NCBI GenBank assembly: GCA_044359155.1
Contig: JBIKMR010000256.1
Coordinates: 1 to 6,191 of the forward strand
Length of the DNA: 6,191 nt
DNA from: WGMK01 sp044359155
GTDB taxonomy: Bacteria; Hydrogenedentota; Hydrogenedentia; Hydrogenedentales; JAEUWI01
Direction of reading: 5' to 3'
Below, piece by piece: positions 1 through 5,135 of the stretch (position 1 is its first letter; each line of letters begins with the position of its first letter). Position numbers and translations under genes: made by a program. The notes under the pieces are model-generated. The model was not told the DNA's origin, did no database searches, and saw only the letters and a list, made by a program, of their open reading frames with translations.

Positions 1-787
1 CGAAACGCAGGCTGAATTGGAGCGCGTGAGCGGAGAGCTTGAAACCAAGACTGCCGACTTGCAGGCCATCGAGCGCGACGTGCTGGCGAAGAACGAAGAG
101 TTCCTCGGCGCGCAGCAGTTGTTTGAAGACCTGAAGAACGAGACCGCGATCACGCAGGCGCGCCAGAAGGGTTTGCTTGCAGAGATTGAACGCCTGACCA
201 CCTACGTGGGCGAACTGGACGACGCGAACGCGCGCCGCATCCAGACGCGCGATTCGCTGGCGCACGCCGTGGACCGCCTGGTGATCCAGATTCAGGAAGG
301 CATTCCGCTCACCCCCGAGAAGTACAGCCACCGCGACCGCGTGCTGGCGGCGCAGGCGCTGCGCGACCAGATCGAGGCGAGCAACTGGGTGTCCCCCGAG
401 ATTCAGGAAGGCTACAACAAGCTCTACCTGCGCGAACTTGAACTGGCCCAAGGCAACGAATACTTCTTCGCCAAGTTGCGCGTTACCGATGAATTCGGAA
501 ACAAGTCCAGCATGTGGGCCGAGTGCCTGATGCAGGGCAACTGGTCTGTCATCTACCGCACGCTTGACGGCAAGAACATTGGCGAATACACCAACCTCGC
601 GCCCGCTGGCGAGCAGGTCCGCTGGGGCTTCCGCGAAGACCTGCCGCAGGACGTGAAGGCGCAGCTTGAGCAGAAGGTCTTCGCCAGCCGTGTCGAGGGC
701 TTCGAGGAGAAGATCGCCGTGATAGCCGCCAAGCAGTTGGCCACCCAGGAAGACACCGCATTCCAGGAAGCGTTTAGCTCGCTCTAG
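1..787 (+). CDS. DUF3450-like coiled-coil envelope protein, 3' part (5' end outside window)
   Basis: The frame is open from the first full codon (position 2) to TAG at 785-787, giving 261 visible residues. A TTG at 17 is not a convincing start because the frame continues upstream, so the true N-terminus and any signal peptide are missing. Roughly the first 90 residues are charged and heptad-like (repeated E, L, K, Q), predicting a long coiled coil. The C-terminal half holds a compact domain with the stretch GNWSVIYRTLDGKNIGEY, which resembles the 'Y-x-TLDG-K' segment I associate with DUF3450. In known genomes DUF3450 proteins are periplasmic and often sit beside ExbB/ExbD/TonB-type energy-transducing genes, so such genes may lie just upstream. 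That role is inference; no biochemical activity can be read from the sequence. A strong terminator 22 nt after the stop makes this the last gene of its transcript. The family call is moderate; a generic coiled-coil protein is the alternative. Confidence 0.6.
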   Translation, partial: ETQAELERVSGELETKTADLQAIERDVLAKNEEFLGAQQLFEDLKNETAITQARQKGLLAEIERLTTYVGELDDANARRIQTRDSLAHAVDRLVIQIQEGIPLTPEKYSHRDRVLAAQALRDQIEASNWVSPEIQEGYNKLYLRELELAQGNEYFFAKLRVTDEFGNKSSMWAECLMQGNWSVIYRTLDGKNIGEYTNLAPAGEQVRWGFREDLPQDVKAQLEQKVFASRVEGFEEKIAVIAAKQLATQEDTAFQEAFSSL

Positions 788-809
788 GCTTTAAATGTAA
801 TTACCATAA

Positions 810-847
810 CGCCGCGCCCAAAACCTGGGCGCGGCGCTTTTTATTTT
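810..847 (+). terminator. Rho-independent terminator after the DUF3450-like gene
   Basis: A perfect 10-bp GC stem (CGCCGCGCCC at 810-819 with GGGCGCGGCG at 827-836) has a 7-nt loop and is followed by a T-rich run at 838-847. It starts 22 nt after the stop codon at 787, so it should separate this transcript from the sialidase gene. Confidence 0.9.
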
Positions 848-850
848 GGT

Positions 851-860
851 TCGCTATACT
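851..860 (+). promoter_or_regulatory. Candidate -10 element upstream of the sialidase gene
   Basis: TCGCTATACT contains a good match to the -10 consensus (TATACT at 855-860), 40 nt ahead of the ATG at 901 and just after the preceding terminator. No TTGACA-like -35 is seen at 16-18 nt spacing, where the terminator stem lies. An almost identical decamer precedes the Enzyme I gene (5082-5091). The call rests on sequence similarity and position only. Confidence 0.4.
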
Positions 861-900
861 TTCGCAGCATCAACCCCATCTACTTTGAAGGAGCTACTTC

Positions 901-2100
901 ATGTTATCTGCATTCCTGTTTGCGGCCACCGCCGCCCTCTCTGCCCCGGCTATCGAAGAGGAGTACATCTTTCCTCACAACGACAAGCACAACCACGGGT
1001 CGAGCATTGTCGAGACGGCGGAGGGCGACCTCATTGCCGCGTGGTTCCACGGCACGGGCGAGCGCACGGCCGACGACGTGATGGTGCAAGGCGCACGGCG
1101 CAATGCGGGGGAGACGGCGTGGTCGGAGCCCTTTGTGATGGCGGACACGCCGAACCTGCCGGACTGCAACCCGGTGTTGTTCATTGATCCGGAAGGCAAG
1201 CTGTGGTTGTTCTGGGTGGCGATTCAGGCAAACGAGTGGGGCAGCGCCTTGCTCATGTCGCGCAGCTCGACCGACTACAACGGCGATGGTGCGCCCGTGT
1301 GGAATTGGCAAGAGCCCATCCACACCGACCCCAAGAACATCATCGAGCCTTTCAAGAAAGTGTTGAAGGACGCCGAGACGGCGCTGGCCCCTATCTTTGC
1401 GGTGCGCCCCGAGTTGAAAAAAGAGATCGACTACGGCTGGACGGCCATTGATGATAAGCTGACGCGGCGGCTGGGCTGGATGACGCGCACGCGCCCGCTG
1501 TTGCTGGCCAATGGCCGCATCTTGCTGGGGCTCTATTCCGACGTGTTCAACTGTTCGCTGGCCGCATACTCCGACGACAACGGCGCCACGTGGCAATGCA
1601 GCGAACCCATTCTCGATCCTCGCGCCAACATGATTGGCAACGTGCAGCCCGGCTTTGTGCAGCGGGCCAATGGCGAGGTGGTGTCCTACATGCGGGACAA
1701 CGGCATCCCTAACTACGTTCGCACGTCCGTGTCAAAAGACAACGGGGAAACCTGGTCCGGCGTGGACATGCTGCCCATCCGCGAGAGCGGCGCGAGCGTG
1801 GCCAGCCTTGGCCTGAAGAGTGGCATGTGGGTGATGCTGGTGAACGACCTCATCGATGGCCGCCACCGCCTGACGGCGTATCTGTCGGAAGACGAGGGCG
1901 CGAACTGGAAGTGGTCCCGCGCGCTGGAAGACGTGGAGAAAGACAAGGGCAGCTTCTCTTATCCCTGCCTGGTGCAAGGCGCGGACGGAAAAATTCACGG
2001 CACGTATTCGCACAAGAAAGACGGCATCGAGGGCTCCGCCATCAAGCACGTTGCCTTCGACGAGGAATGGGTGAAGGCGGGTGGCGAGGTGAAGAAGTAA
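901..2100 (+). CDS. Secreted sialidase-like protein (BNR/Asp-box six-bladed propeller)
   Basis: This 399-residue protein belongs to the predicted-neuraminidase (BNR repeat) superfamily, whose members hydrolyse terminal sialic acids or related glycans. Three Asp boxes of the S-x-D-x-G-x-T-W type are visible: SDDNGATW (224-231), SKDNGETW (278-285) and a variant SEDEGANW (329-336). The N-terminal block HNHGSSIVETAEGDLIAAWF (residues 30-49), the segment GNVQPGFVQRANGEVVSYMRD and the C-terminal SYPCLVQGADGKIHGTYS (353-370) are in the expected order. Candidate substrate-binding arginines include R67, R198 and R274, but I cannot assign the triad firmly. Residues 1-15 are hydrophobic and end ALSA, suggesting an exported protein, although there is no basic residue ahead of the hydrophobic stretch. 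The start is supported by AAGGAG at 888-893 (7 nt spacing) and by an in-frame TGA at 886-888. An alpha-helix-rich insertion lies at about residues 126-195. The true substrate is uncertain: many such propellers in environmental bacteria are not proven sialidases. Confidence 0.85.
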   Translation: MLSAFLFAATAALSAPAIEEEYIFPHNDKHNHGSSIVETAEGDLIAAWFHGTGERTADDVMVQGARRNAGETAWSEPFVMADTPNLPDCNPVLFIDPEGKLWLFWVAIQANEWGSALLMSRSSTDYNGDGAPVWNWQEPIHTDPKNIIEPFKKVLKDAETALAPIFAVRPELKKEIDYGWTAIDDKLTRRLGWMTRTRPLLLANGRILLGLYSDVFNCSLAAYSDDNGATWQCSEPILDPRANMIGNVQPGFVQRANGEVVSYMRDNGIPNYVRTSVSKDNGETWSGVDMLPIRESGASVASLGLKSGMWVMLVNDLIDGRHRLTAYLSEDEGANWKWSRALEDVEKDKGSFSYPCLVQGADGKIHGTYSHKKDGIEGSAIKHVAFDEEWVKAGGEVKK

Positions 2101-2132
2101 GCACGAAGTAGACCAACCACACGAAATAAGAA

Positions 2133-2180
2133 TGCCCGTAGGTGCCAGATATATCTTGCGCCTACGGGCAAAGTTTTGTT
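2133..2180. terminator. Bidirectional intrinsic terminator between convergent genes
   Basis: TGCCCGTAGG (2133-2142) pairs perfectly with CCTACGGGCA (2161-2170). The stem extends three more pairs inward (one G-T), leaving a 12-nt loop at 2146-2157. On the plus strand a T-rich stretch (TTTTGTT, 2174-2180) follows after AAG; on the minus strand the stem is followed by TTCTTATTT. It lies 32 nt after the sialidase stop and can serve both converging genes. Confidence 0.8.
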
Positions 2181-2193
2181 AAAGCGCATGTTG

Positions 2194-2216
2194 TGGCAGG
2201 GTATCCGGCCCTGCCA
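2194..2216. repeat. Perfect 8-bp hairpin just past the PqaA-like gene
   Basis: TGGCAGGG (2194-2201) and CCCTGCCA (2209-2216) form a perfect stem with a 7-nt loop. It lies 20 nt beyond the minus-strand stop at 2237-2239. Neither side has a T tract, so it is not a canonical terminator. It may protect the 3' end of the hydrolase mRNA or act together with the terminator at 2133-2180. Confidence 0.6.
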
Positions 2217-2236
2217 GTCTGCGTGGAACCCGACTA

Positions 2237-3580
2237 CTACTTCGCAGCAGCAGCCTCGGCGGCCTTGATTTCGTAGGTGCGTGTGCCTTCGGGTGCGAAG
2301 GTATCGGGCAATATCGTCACCTTCGTGCAGTTGCCAAAGGGAATGCCAATCTTGCTGGGGTACTGCACTTCGATGTAGTAGGCGATGTAGCCGCTCTCTG
2401 GCTGGGGAATGTTTGCGCTCGCCTTGCCCGCGCCTTCCAGCGGCGAGCTAGTCCACTTCGACCCACGGAAATCGCGGTTGGGAGATGTGGCCTGCCACAA
2501 CACCGCCTTGCCCTCGCCCGTCCAAGTGGCGCTGATCTCGTTCTGCTTCTCGGCCTCCTGTTCCCACGCGATATCCGGGAAGGGGGCGTTGCCCAGCATG
2601 GATTCGTAGAACGCGTTGATGGTAGCCACGCCCGGCAGGTTAACGTCGTGCTCGGTGTTCGCCTGGTAATACAGGTTCTTCTCGCCCTTCAGGTCGTCGA
2701 AATACAGGTTGGCCGCGTCGATGGTCCAATAAGGATCATTCGTTCCAATCACCATCAACTTCGGCAGCGTCAGCTCCTCACGGAAAGAATAGGGGTCCGT
2801 CTGCGCCAGCAGCGCCTTGCCTGCTTCCGTGTCCATCTGCGATTGCAGGTCGCGCTCGGTGTAGTCGCCCACCTGCTCGCTGTATCCGCCATAGGTGGTG
2901 TGCTGGTGCTTCATCTGCACGCCCATGTTCAACACGTCAATCACGATGGGGGCAATCGCCGCCACGCGCTTGTCCGCCGCTGCCGAAAGCCACGTGGTCC
3001 AGCCGCGCTTTGACGCGCCGGTGAGCATAAACTGCTGCACATCGGCACCGGCCTTCTCCTTCGCCACCGCCTGTATCGTGTCCATCGCGCGCACCGCGCT
3101 CTTCACCATGGGGAACAACAGCGGCCAGTCTTCGCCCTCGCCATTAACGAACTGCTCGTGGGTGTAAGCGATGATGGCATCCTCTTCCTTGCCGTCAAAC
3201 AAAGGCTGGTTGGGAATCTGGCTAACCGCGGCGCACACCGTGCCCGTCTGCGACGCGATCATCCCCAGCGTCTGCAACTCGCTCGAATCAAAGCGCGGAC
3301 CCGCGTCCGTGTTGTTGCCACCTGCAATCACCAGCAGCGACTTGTCAGCGTGCTTAATCTCCGCCGGGGTAAACACCGTAAGCCAATGCTTCCACGTAAG
3401 CCCCTGCCACGTCTGCGACGTAAGGCTGATCACGTACACCGTATTGCCGCCCACTTGTTTCGTTTCGGTAATCTCATAGGCGTAAGAGTCATCCGCCTTG
3501 GCAACATAGTCCTTCAGCCCCGCAAAGGCATTCGGCGCAAGCGCCAACACAAACATCAGCGTGATTATAGATTTCTTCAT
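2237..3580 (-). CDS. Secreted PhoPQ-activated pathogenicity-related (PqaA) family hydrolase
   Basis: This 447-residue protein matches the PqaA-type family (Pfam PhoPQ_related), exported alpha/beta-hydrolase-fold proteins whose substrates are mostly unknown. A clean signal peptide is visible: basic MKK, a hydrophobic core, and AFA before a likely cleavage after residue 20. The family hallmark LTGASKRGWTTW (residues 186-197) contains the probable nucleophile Ser190 in a G-x-S-x-x-G elbow. Asp282 (GTNDPYW) and His311 (NTEHDVN) sit at the positions expected for the rest of a catalytic triad; these assignments are inferred. Residues from about 345 form a beta-rich C-terminal domain ending in a low-complexity AAEAAAAK tail. 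The ATG at 3580 is chosen because the signal peptide starts there, with AAGAGGAA ending 10 nt upstream. The reading frame stays open much further upstream (to 4102), but that extension is Arg/Pro-rich, overlaps rsgA and is not coding-like. The gene converges on the sialidase; a peptidase or esterase role is possible but unproven. Confidence 0.9.
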   Translation of the reverse strand: MKKSIITLMFVLALAPNAFAGLKDYVAKADDSYAYEITETKQVGGNTVYVISLTSQTWQGLTWKHWLTVFTPAEIKHADKSLLVIAGGNNTDAGPRFDSSELQTLGMIASQTGTVCAAVSQIPNQPLFDGKEEDAIIAYTHEQFVNGEGEDWPLLFPMVKSAVRAMDTIQAVAKEKAGADVQQFMLTGASKRGWTTWLSAAADKRVAAIAPIVIDVLNMGVQMKHQHTTYGGYSEQVGDYTERDLQSQMDTEAGKALLAQTDPYSFREELTLPKLMVIGTNDPYWTIDAANLYFDDLKGEKNLYYQANTEHDVNLPGVATINAFYESMLGNAPFPDIAWEQEAEKQNEISATWTGEGKAVLWQATSPNRDFRGSKWTSSPLEGAGKASANIPQPESGYIAYYIEVQYPSKIGIPFGNCTKVTILPDTFAPEGTRTYEIKAAEAAAAK

Positions 3581-3632
3581 GAACAGGGAATTCCTCTTGC
3601 TGGCCAGAATGGCACAGTTTGCCACGGACGAT

Positions 3633-3642
3633 AGGATACCGT
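3633..3642 (-). promoter_or_regulatory. Weak candidate -10 element for the PqaA-like gene
   Basis: Read on the minus strand this is ACGGTATCCT, with TATCCT (3638-3633) resembling a -10 box 52 nt before the ATG at 3580. No clear -35 is visible. It shares the CG-N-TA pattern of the other candidate -10 sites in the window. This is a weak call. Confidence 0.2.
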
Positions 3643-3679
3643 TTGGGACCGGCGAGCACACGCGCGGGTTTCGGGGGGA

Positions 3680-3727
3680 CAGGAGACCTTCGGTCGGAAG
3701 AGTGTCGCGGTCAGGAGACCACGCCAC
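3680..3727. repeat. Duplicated CAGGAGACC motif with small hairpins
   Basis: CAGGAGACC occurs at 3680-3688 and again at 3712-3720. The first copy runs into a small hairpin (GACC at 3685-3688 with GGTC at 3692-3695). The second lies in an 11-bp imperfect stem (3702-3712 with 3717-3727, two mismatches, AGGA loop). No reading frame explains it. It looks like part of a dispersed intergenic repeat, but a single window cannot prove that. Confidence 0.5.
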
Positions 3728-3858
3728 AACATTCTCTATTATTTGTTGCAATGCAAAGAGACATGCCTCTGGTCCCCTCGCCCCCTGGCAGGCGGAGAGG
3801 GTTAGGGTGAGGGGGGAACCCGCAATATCTGTAGCTCCCGTTGTGGCGTGTGTCTCTT
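3713..3858. repeat. Intergenic element bounded by an ~18-bp inverted repeat
   Basis: CACGCCACAAC (3720-3730) and its exact reverse complement GTTGTGGCGTG (3840-3850) flank a 109-bp interior. The match extends outwards to about 18 bp with one mismatch and one extra base (AGGAGAC at 3713-3719 against GTCTCTT at 3852-3858). The right arm ends 6 nt from the rsgA stop codon, so the rsgA mRNA would carry it as a 3' structure. No transposase is present and no target duplication is evident. It could be a MITE-like or REP-type element, or an mRNA hairpin. Confidence 0.55.
3771..3820. repeat. REP-like G/C-skewed palindrome
   Basis: A pyrimidine-rich left arm (GGTCCCCTCGCC, 3771-3782) can fold onto a purine-rich right arm. 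CTCGCC (3777-3782) pairs with GGCGGAG (3791-3797) with one bulge, and GGTCCCCTC pairs alternatively with GAGGGGGGAACC (3809-3820). The right arm contains GAGAGGGTTAGGGTGAGGGG, which from memory resembles an intergenic repeat found in many unrelated bacterial genomes. It lies in the interior of the inverted-repeat element at 3713-3858. It has no T tract on either strand. Confidence 0.55.
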
Positions 3859-3864
3859 CTTGTC

Positions 3865-4962
3865 CTACTTGTTCGCGTGCCAGCTCGTCGCCGTGCGGCC
3901 CGGTGTTTTTCCGCTTTCGATGCTGGCGCGGATGCGCAGGTATGAAGCCACGCGGGCGGGATTGAGGGCGCCCGATTCGGCAGCGGTGCGCACGGCGCAT
4001 TCGGGTTCGTGGGTGTGGGTGCAGTCGCGAAACTTGCACGATGCCGCGTGCTCGGCGAGGTCGGGGAAATAGAAGGACACTTCCTCGGGAGTTACTTCCC
4101 ACAGGCCCAGCGCGCGGATGCCGGGGGTGTCGATAATCAGCGTCTCACCTGCCAGCTCATACAGCCTGCCGCCGGTGGTGGTGTGTTGCCCGCGCCCGGT
4201 GTGCCCGCTGATGGGCTGGGTGTGCAGGCGCAGTTCCGGGTCCAGCTTGTTCAACAGCGACGACTTACCCACGCCGCTATGGCCAGAGAGTACGGAAGTG
4301 GTGCCACGCAGCGCCACGCGCATCTCGTCCAGCCCGGCCCCTGTCAGGCAGCTTACGCAAAAGGTGCGAATGCCCAGCCCCTTGTACAGTTCCAGTTCCT
4401 CCGGCGGCCCCGGCACCAGGTCCATTTTGCTGATGCAGAGCAACGGCTCAATGCCGCCCGTCTGCGCCGCGATCAGGTAGCGGTCCACCAAGCCGGGGCG
4501 AAACGGGGGATCGGCGGCTGCCGCCACCACGATAAGATGGTCCACGTTGGCGGCTATCACCTGTTCCGATGCTGTGGCATGGCCCGCGCCGGGGCGGCTT
4601 AACTTCGATTTGCGCACTGCCACCCCGCGAATCCACGGGATGTCGCCCTCGTTCTCCACATAGACCTGGTCGCCCGGCGCAATCACCGTGGCGCGGTCTC
4701 CGCCCAGGTTGTCGTCAATCCGGCACAGCAACTCCGCGCCGTCCTTGCTCACGAATCCCCACTTCTTCGAGTGGGCAATAACCAGCGCGTTCGGCTCGCA
4801 GTCCACAGACTGGGGCTGCTGGTCGCGCACCTGCTCAGAAACCTTGCTCAACGACCGGCGATGCTTCACGAGGTCGTGCGAGAAGGAGGCTTCGCCATGC
4901 TTCTCCCAGTCGCGCTCGCGCACGGTCACTCGTCGCTTTTTGTCTGGACTTTTCTTCTTCAT
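3865..4962 (-). CDS. rsgA: Small ribosomal subunit biogenesis GTPase RsgA
   Basis: RsgA (YjeQ/YloQ) is a cytoplasmic, circularly permuted GTPase that binds the 30S subunit late in assembly and checks the decoding site. From the ATG at 4962 the protein has 365 residues, near the family norm. A Lys/Arg-rich N-terminal tail (MKKKSPDKKRR) leads to an OB-fold region at about 55-115. The GTPase motifs come in the permuted order: G4 SKMD (178-181), then G1 GHSGVGKSS (227-235), switch region GHTGRGQHTTT (253-263) and G3 DTPG (278-281). A zinc site C309-x4-C314-x-H316-x5-C322 follows, as expected. The start is uncertain. ATG at 5001 and TTG at 5025 are in frame (378 and 386 residues), and no start has a strong Shine-Dalgarno. 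I prefer 4962 because the basic MKKK start resembles known RsgA proteins and the upstream extension would overlap a perfect palindrome and a candidate promoter. It is divergent from the Enzyme I gene. Confidence 0.96.
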   Translation of the reverse strand: MKKKSPDKKRRVTVRERDWEKHGEASFSHDLVKHRRSLSKVSEQVRDQQPQSVDCEPNALVIAHSKKWGFVSKDGAELLCRIDDNLGGDRATVIAPGDQVYVENEGDIPWIRGVAVRKSKLSRPGAGHATASEQVIAANVDHLIVVAAAADPPFRPGLVDRYLIAAQTGGIEPLLCISKMDLVPGPPEELELYKGLGIRTFCVSCLTGAGLDEMRVALRGTTSVLSGHSGVGKSSLLNKLDPELRLHTQPISGHTGRGQHTTTGGRLYELAGETLIIDTPGIRALGLWEVTPEEVSFYFPDLAEHAASCKFRDCTHTHEPECAVRTAAESGALNPARVASYLRIRASIESGKTPGRTATSWHANK

Positions 4963-4977
4963 GCCTGCCCGTAGTGT

Positions 4978-4995
4978 TTGGGCAATATTGCCCAA
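4978..4995. promoter_or_regulatory. Perfect 18-bp palindrome upstream of rsgA (possible operator or 5'-UTR hairpin)
   Basis: TTGGGCAATATTGCCCAA is a perfect palindrome with 9-bp arms. It ends 15 nt before the preferred rsgA ATG and begins 7 nt after a candidate minus-strand -10 element (5008-5003), a typical operator position. As RNA it could form a 6-bp hairpin with a 6-nt loop. It is coding only if rsgA starts at 5001 or 5025. Confidence 0.5.
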
Positions 4996-5002
4996 CGCCA
5001 TA

Positions 5003-5012
5003 ATTCTAACGG
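5003..5012 (-). promoter_or_regulatory. Candidate -10 element for rsgA
   Basis: Read on the minus strand this is CCGTTAGAAT, with TAGAAT (5008-5003) close to the -10 consensus and 40 nt from the ATG at 4962. A TTTATT 15 nt upstream of it is a poor -35. If this is the promoter, the transcript would start about at the palindrome 4978-4995, which supports the 4962 start codon. Confidence 0.3.
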
Positions 5013-5055
5013 AACCCTGCCCCAATAAACCCAGTCTATTTCGTTTTATGCATAC

Positions 5056-5074
5056 CCCGGCTGGAGGCGCCGGG
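5056..5074. repeat. Short GC hairpin upstream of the Enzyme I promoter candidate
   Basis: CCCGGC (5056-5061) and GCCGGG (5069-5074) form a 6-bp stem with a 7-nt loop. It lies where a -35 element for the candidate -10 at 5086-5091 would fall. It may be chance in a GC-rich region. Confidence 0.3.
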
Positions 5075-5081
5075 TCGGGTG

Positions 5082-5091
5082 TCGTTATACT
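5082..5091 (+). promoter_or_regulatory. Candidate -10 element upstream of the Enzyme I gene
   Basis: TCGTTATACT carries TATACT (5086-5091), 44 nt before the TTG start at 5136. It differs by one base from the decamer before the sialidase gene (851-860). No TTGACA-like -35 is seen. Confidence 0.4.
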
Positions 5092-5123
5092 GGCCGCGAG
5101 CGAGTCGTTCGGTGGCGTGCAGC

Positions 5124-5129
5124 AGGGAG
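5124..5129 (+). promoter_or_regulatory. Ribosome binding site that decides the TTG start of Enzyme I
   Basis: AGGGAG ends 6 nt before TTG at 5136, a good Shine-Dalgarno and spacing. No ATG lies in frame near the expected N-terminus, and the upstream in-frame GTG at 5112 has no comparable site. Confidence 0.65.
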
Positions 5130-5135
5130 TCCTTT

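Noticed and set aside
17..19. TTG at 17 as start of the first gene
   Set aside because: The frame is open to the window edge and the coiled coil is already under way, so the gene begins outside the window.
904..1596. 230-residue antisense frame inside the sialidase gene
   Set aside because: Arg/His-rich composition with no recognisable domain; a typical shadow of a GC-rich gene.
3680..3720. CRISPR-like repeat pair (CAGGAGACC twice)
   Set aside because: Only two 9-bp copies, too short for CRISPR repeats, with no array and no cas genes.
3801..3808. TTAGGG telomere-like repeat
   Set aside because: Only one copy of GGGTTAGGGT is present and it forms part of the REP-like palindrome.
3720..3850. 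Insertion sequence with terminal inverted repeats
   Set aside because: The interior is too short for a transposase and no target-site duplication is visible; kept only as an inverted-repeat element.
3581..4102. N-terminal extension of the PqaA-like frame upstream to 4102
   Set aside because: The extension is Arg/Pro/His-rich, runs through the structured intergenic repeat, overlaps the end of rsgA in another frame, and would place a clear signal peptide in the middle of the protein.
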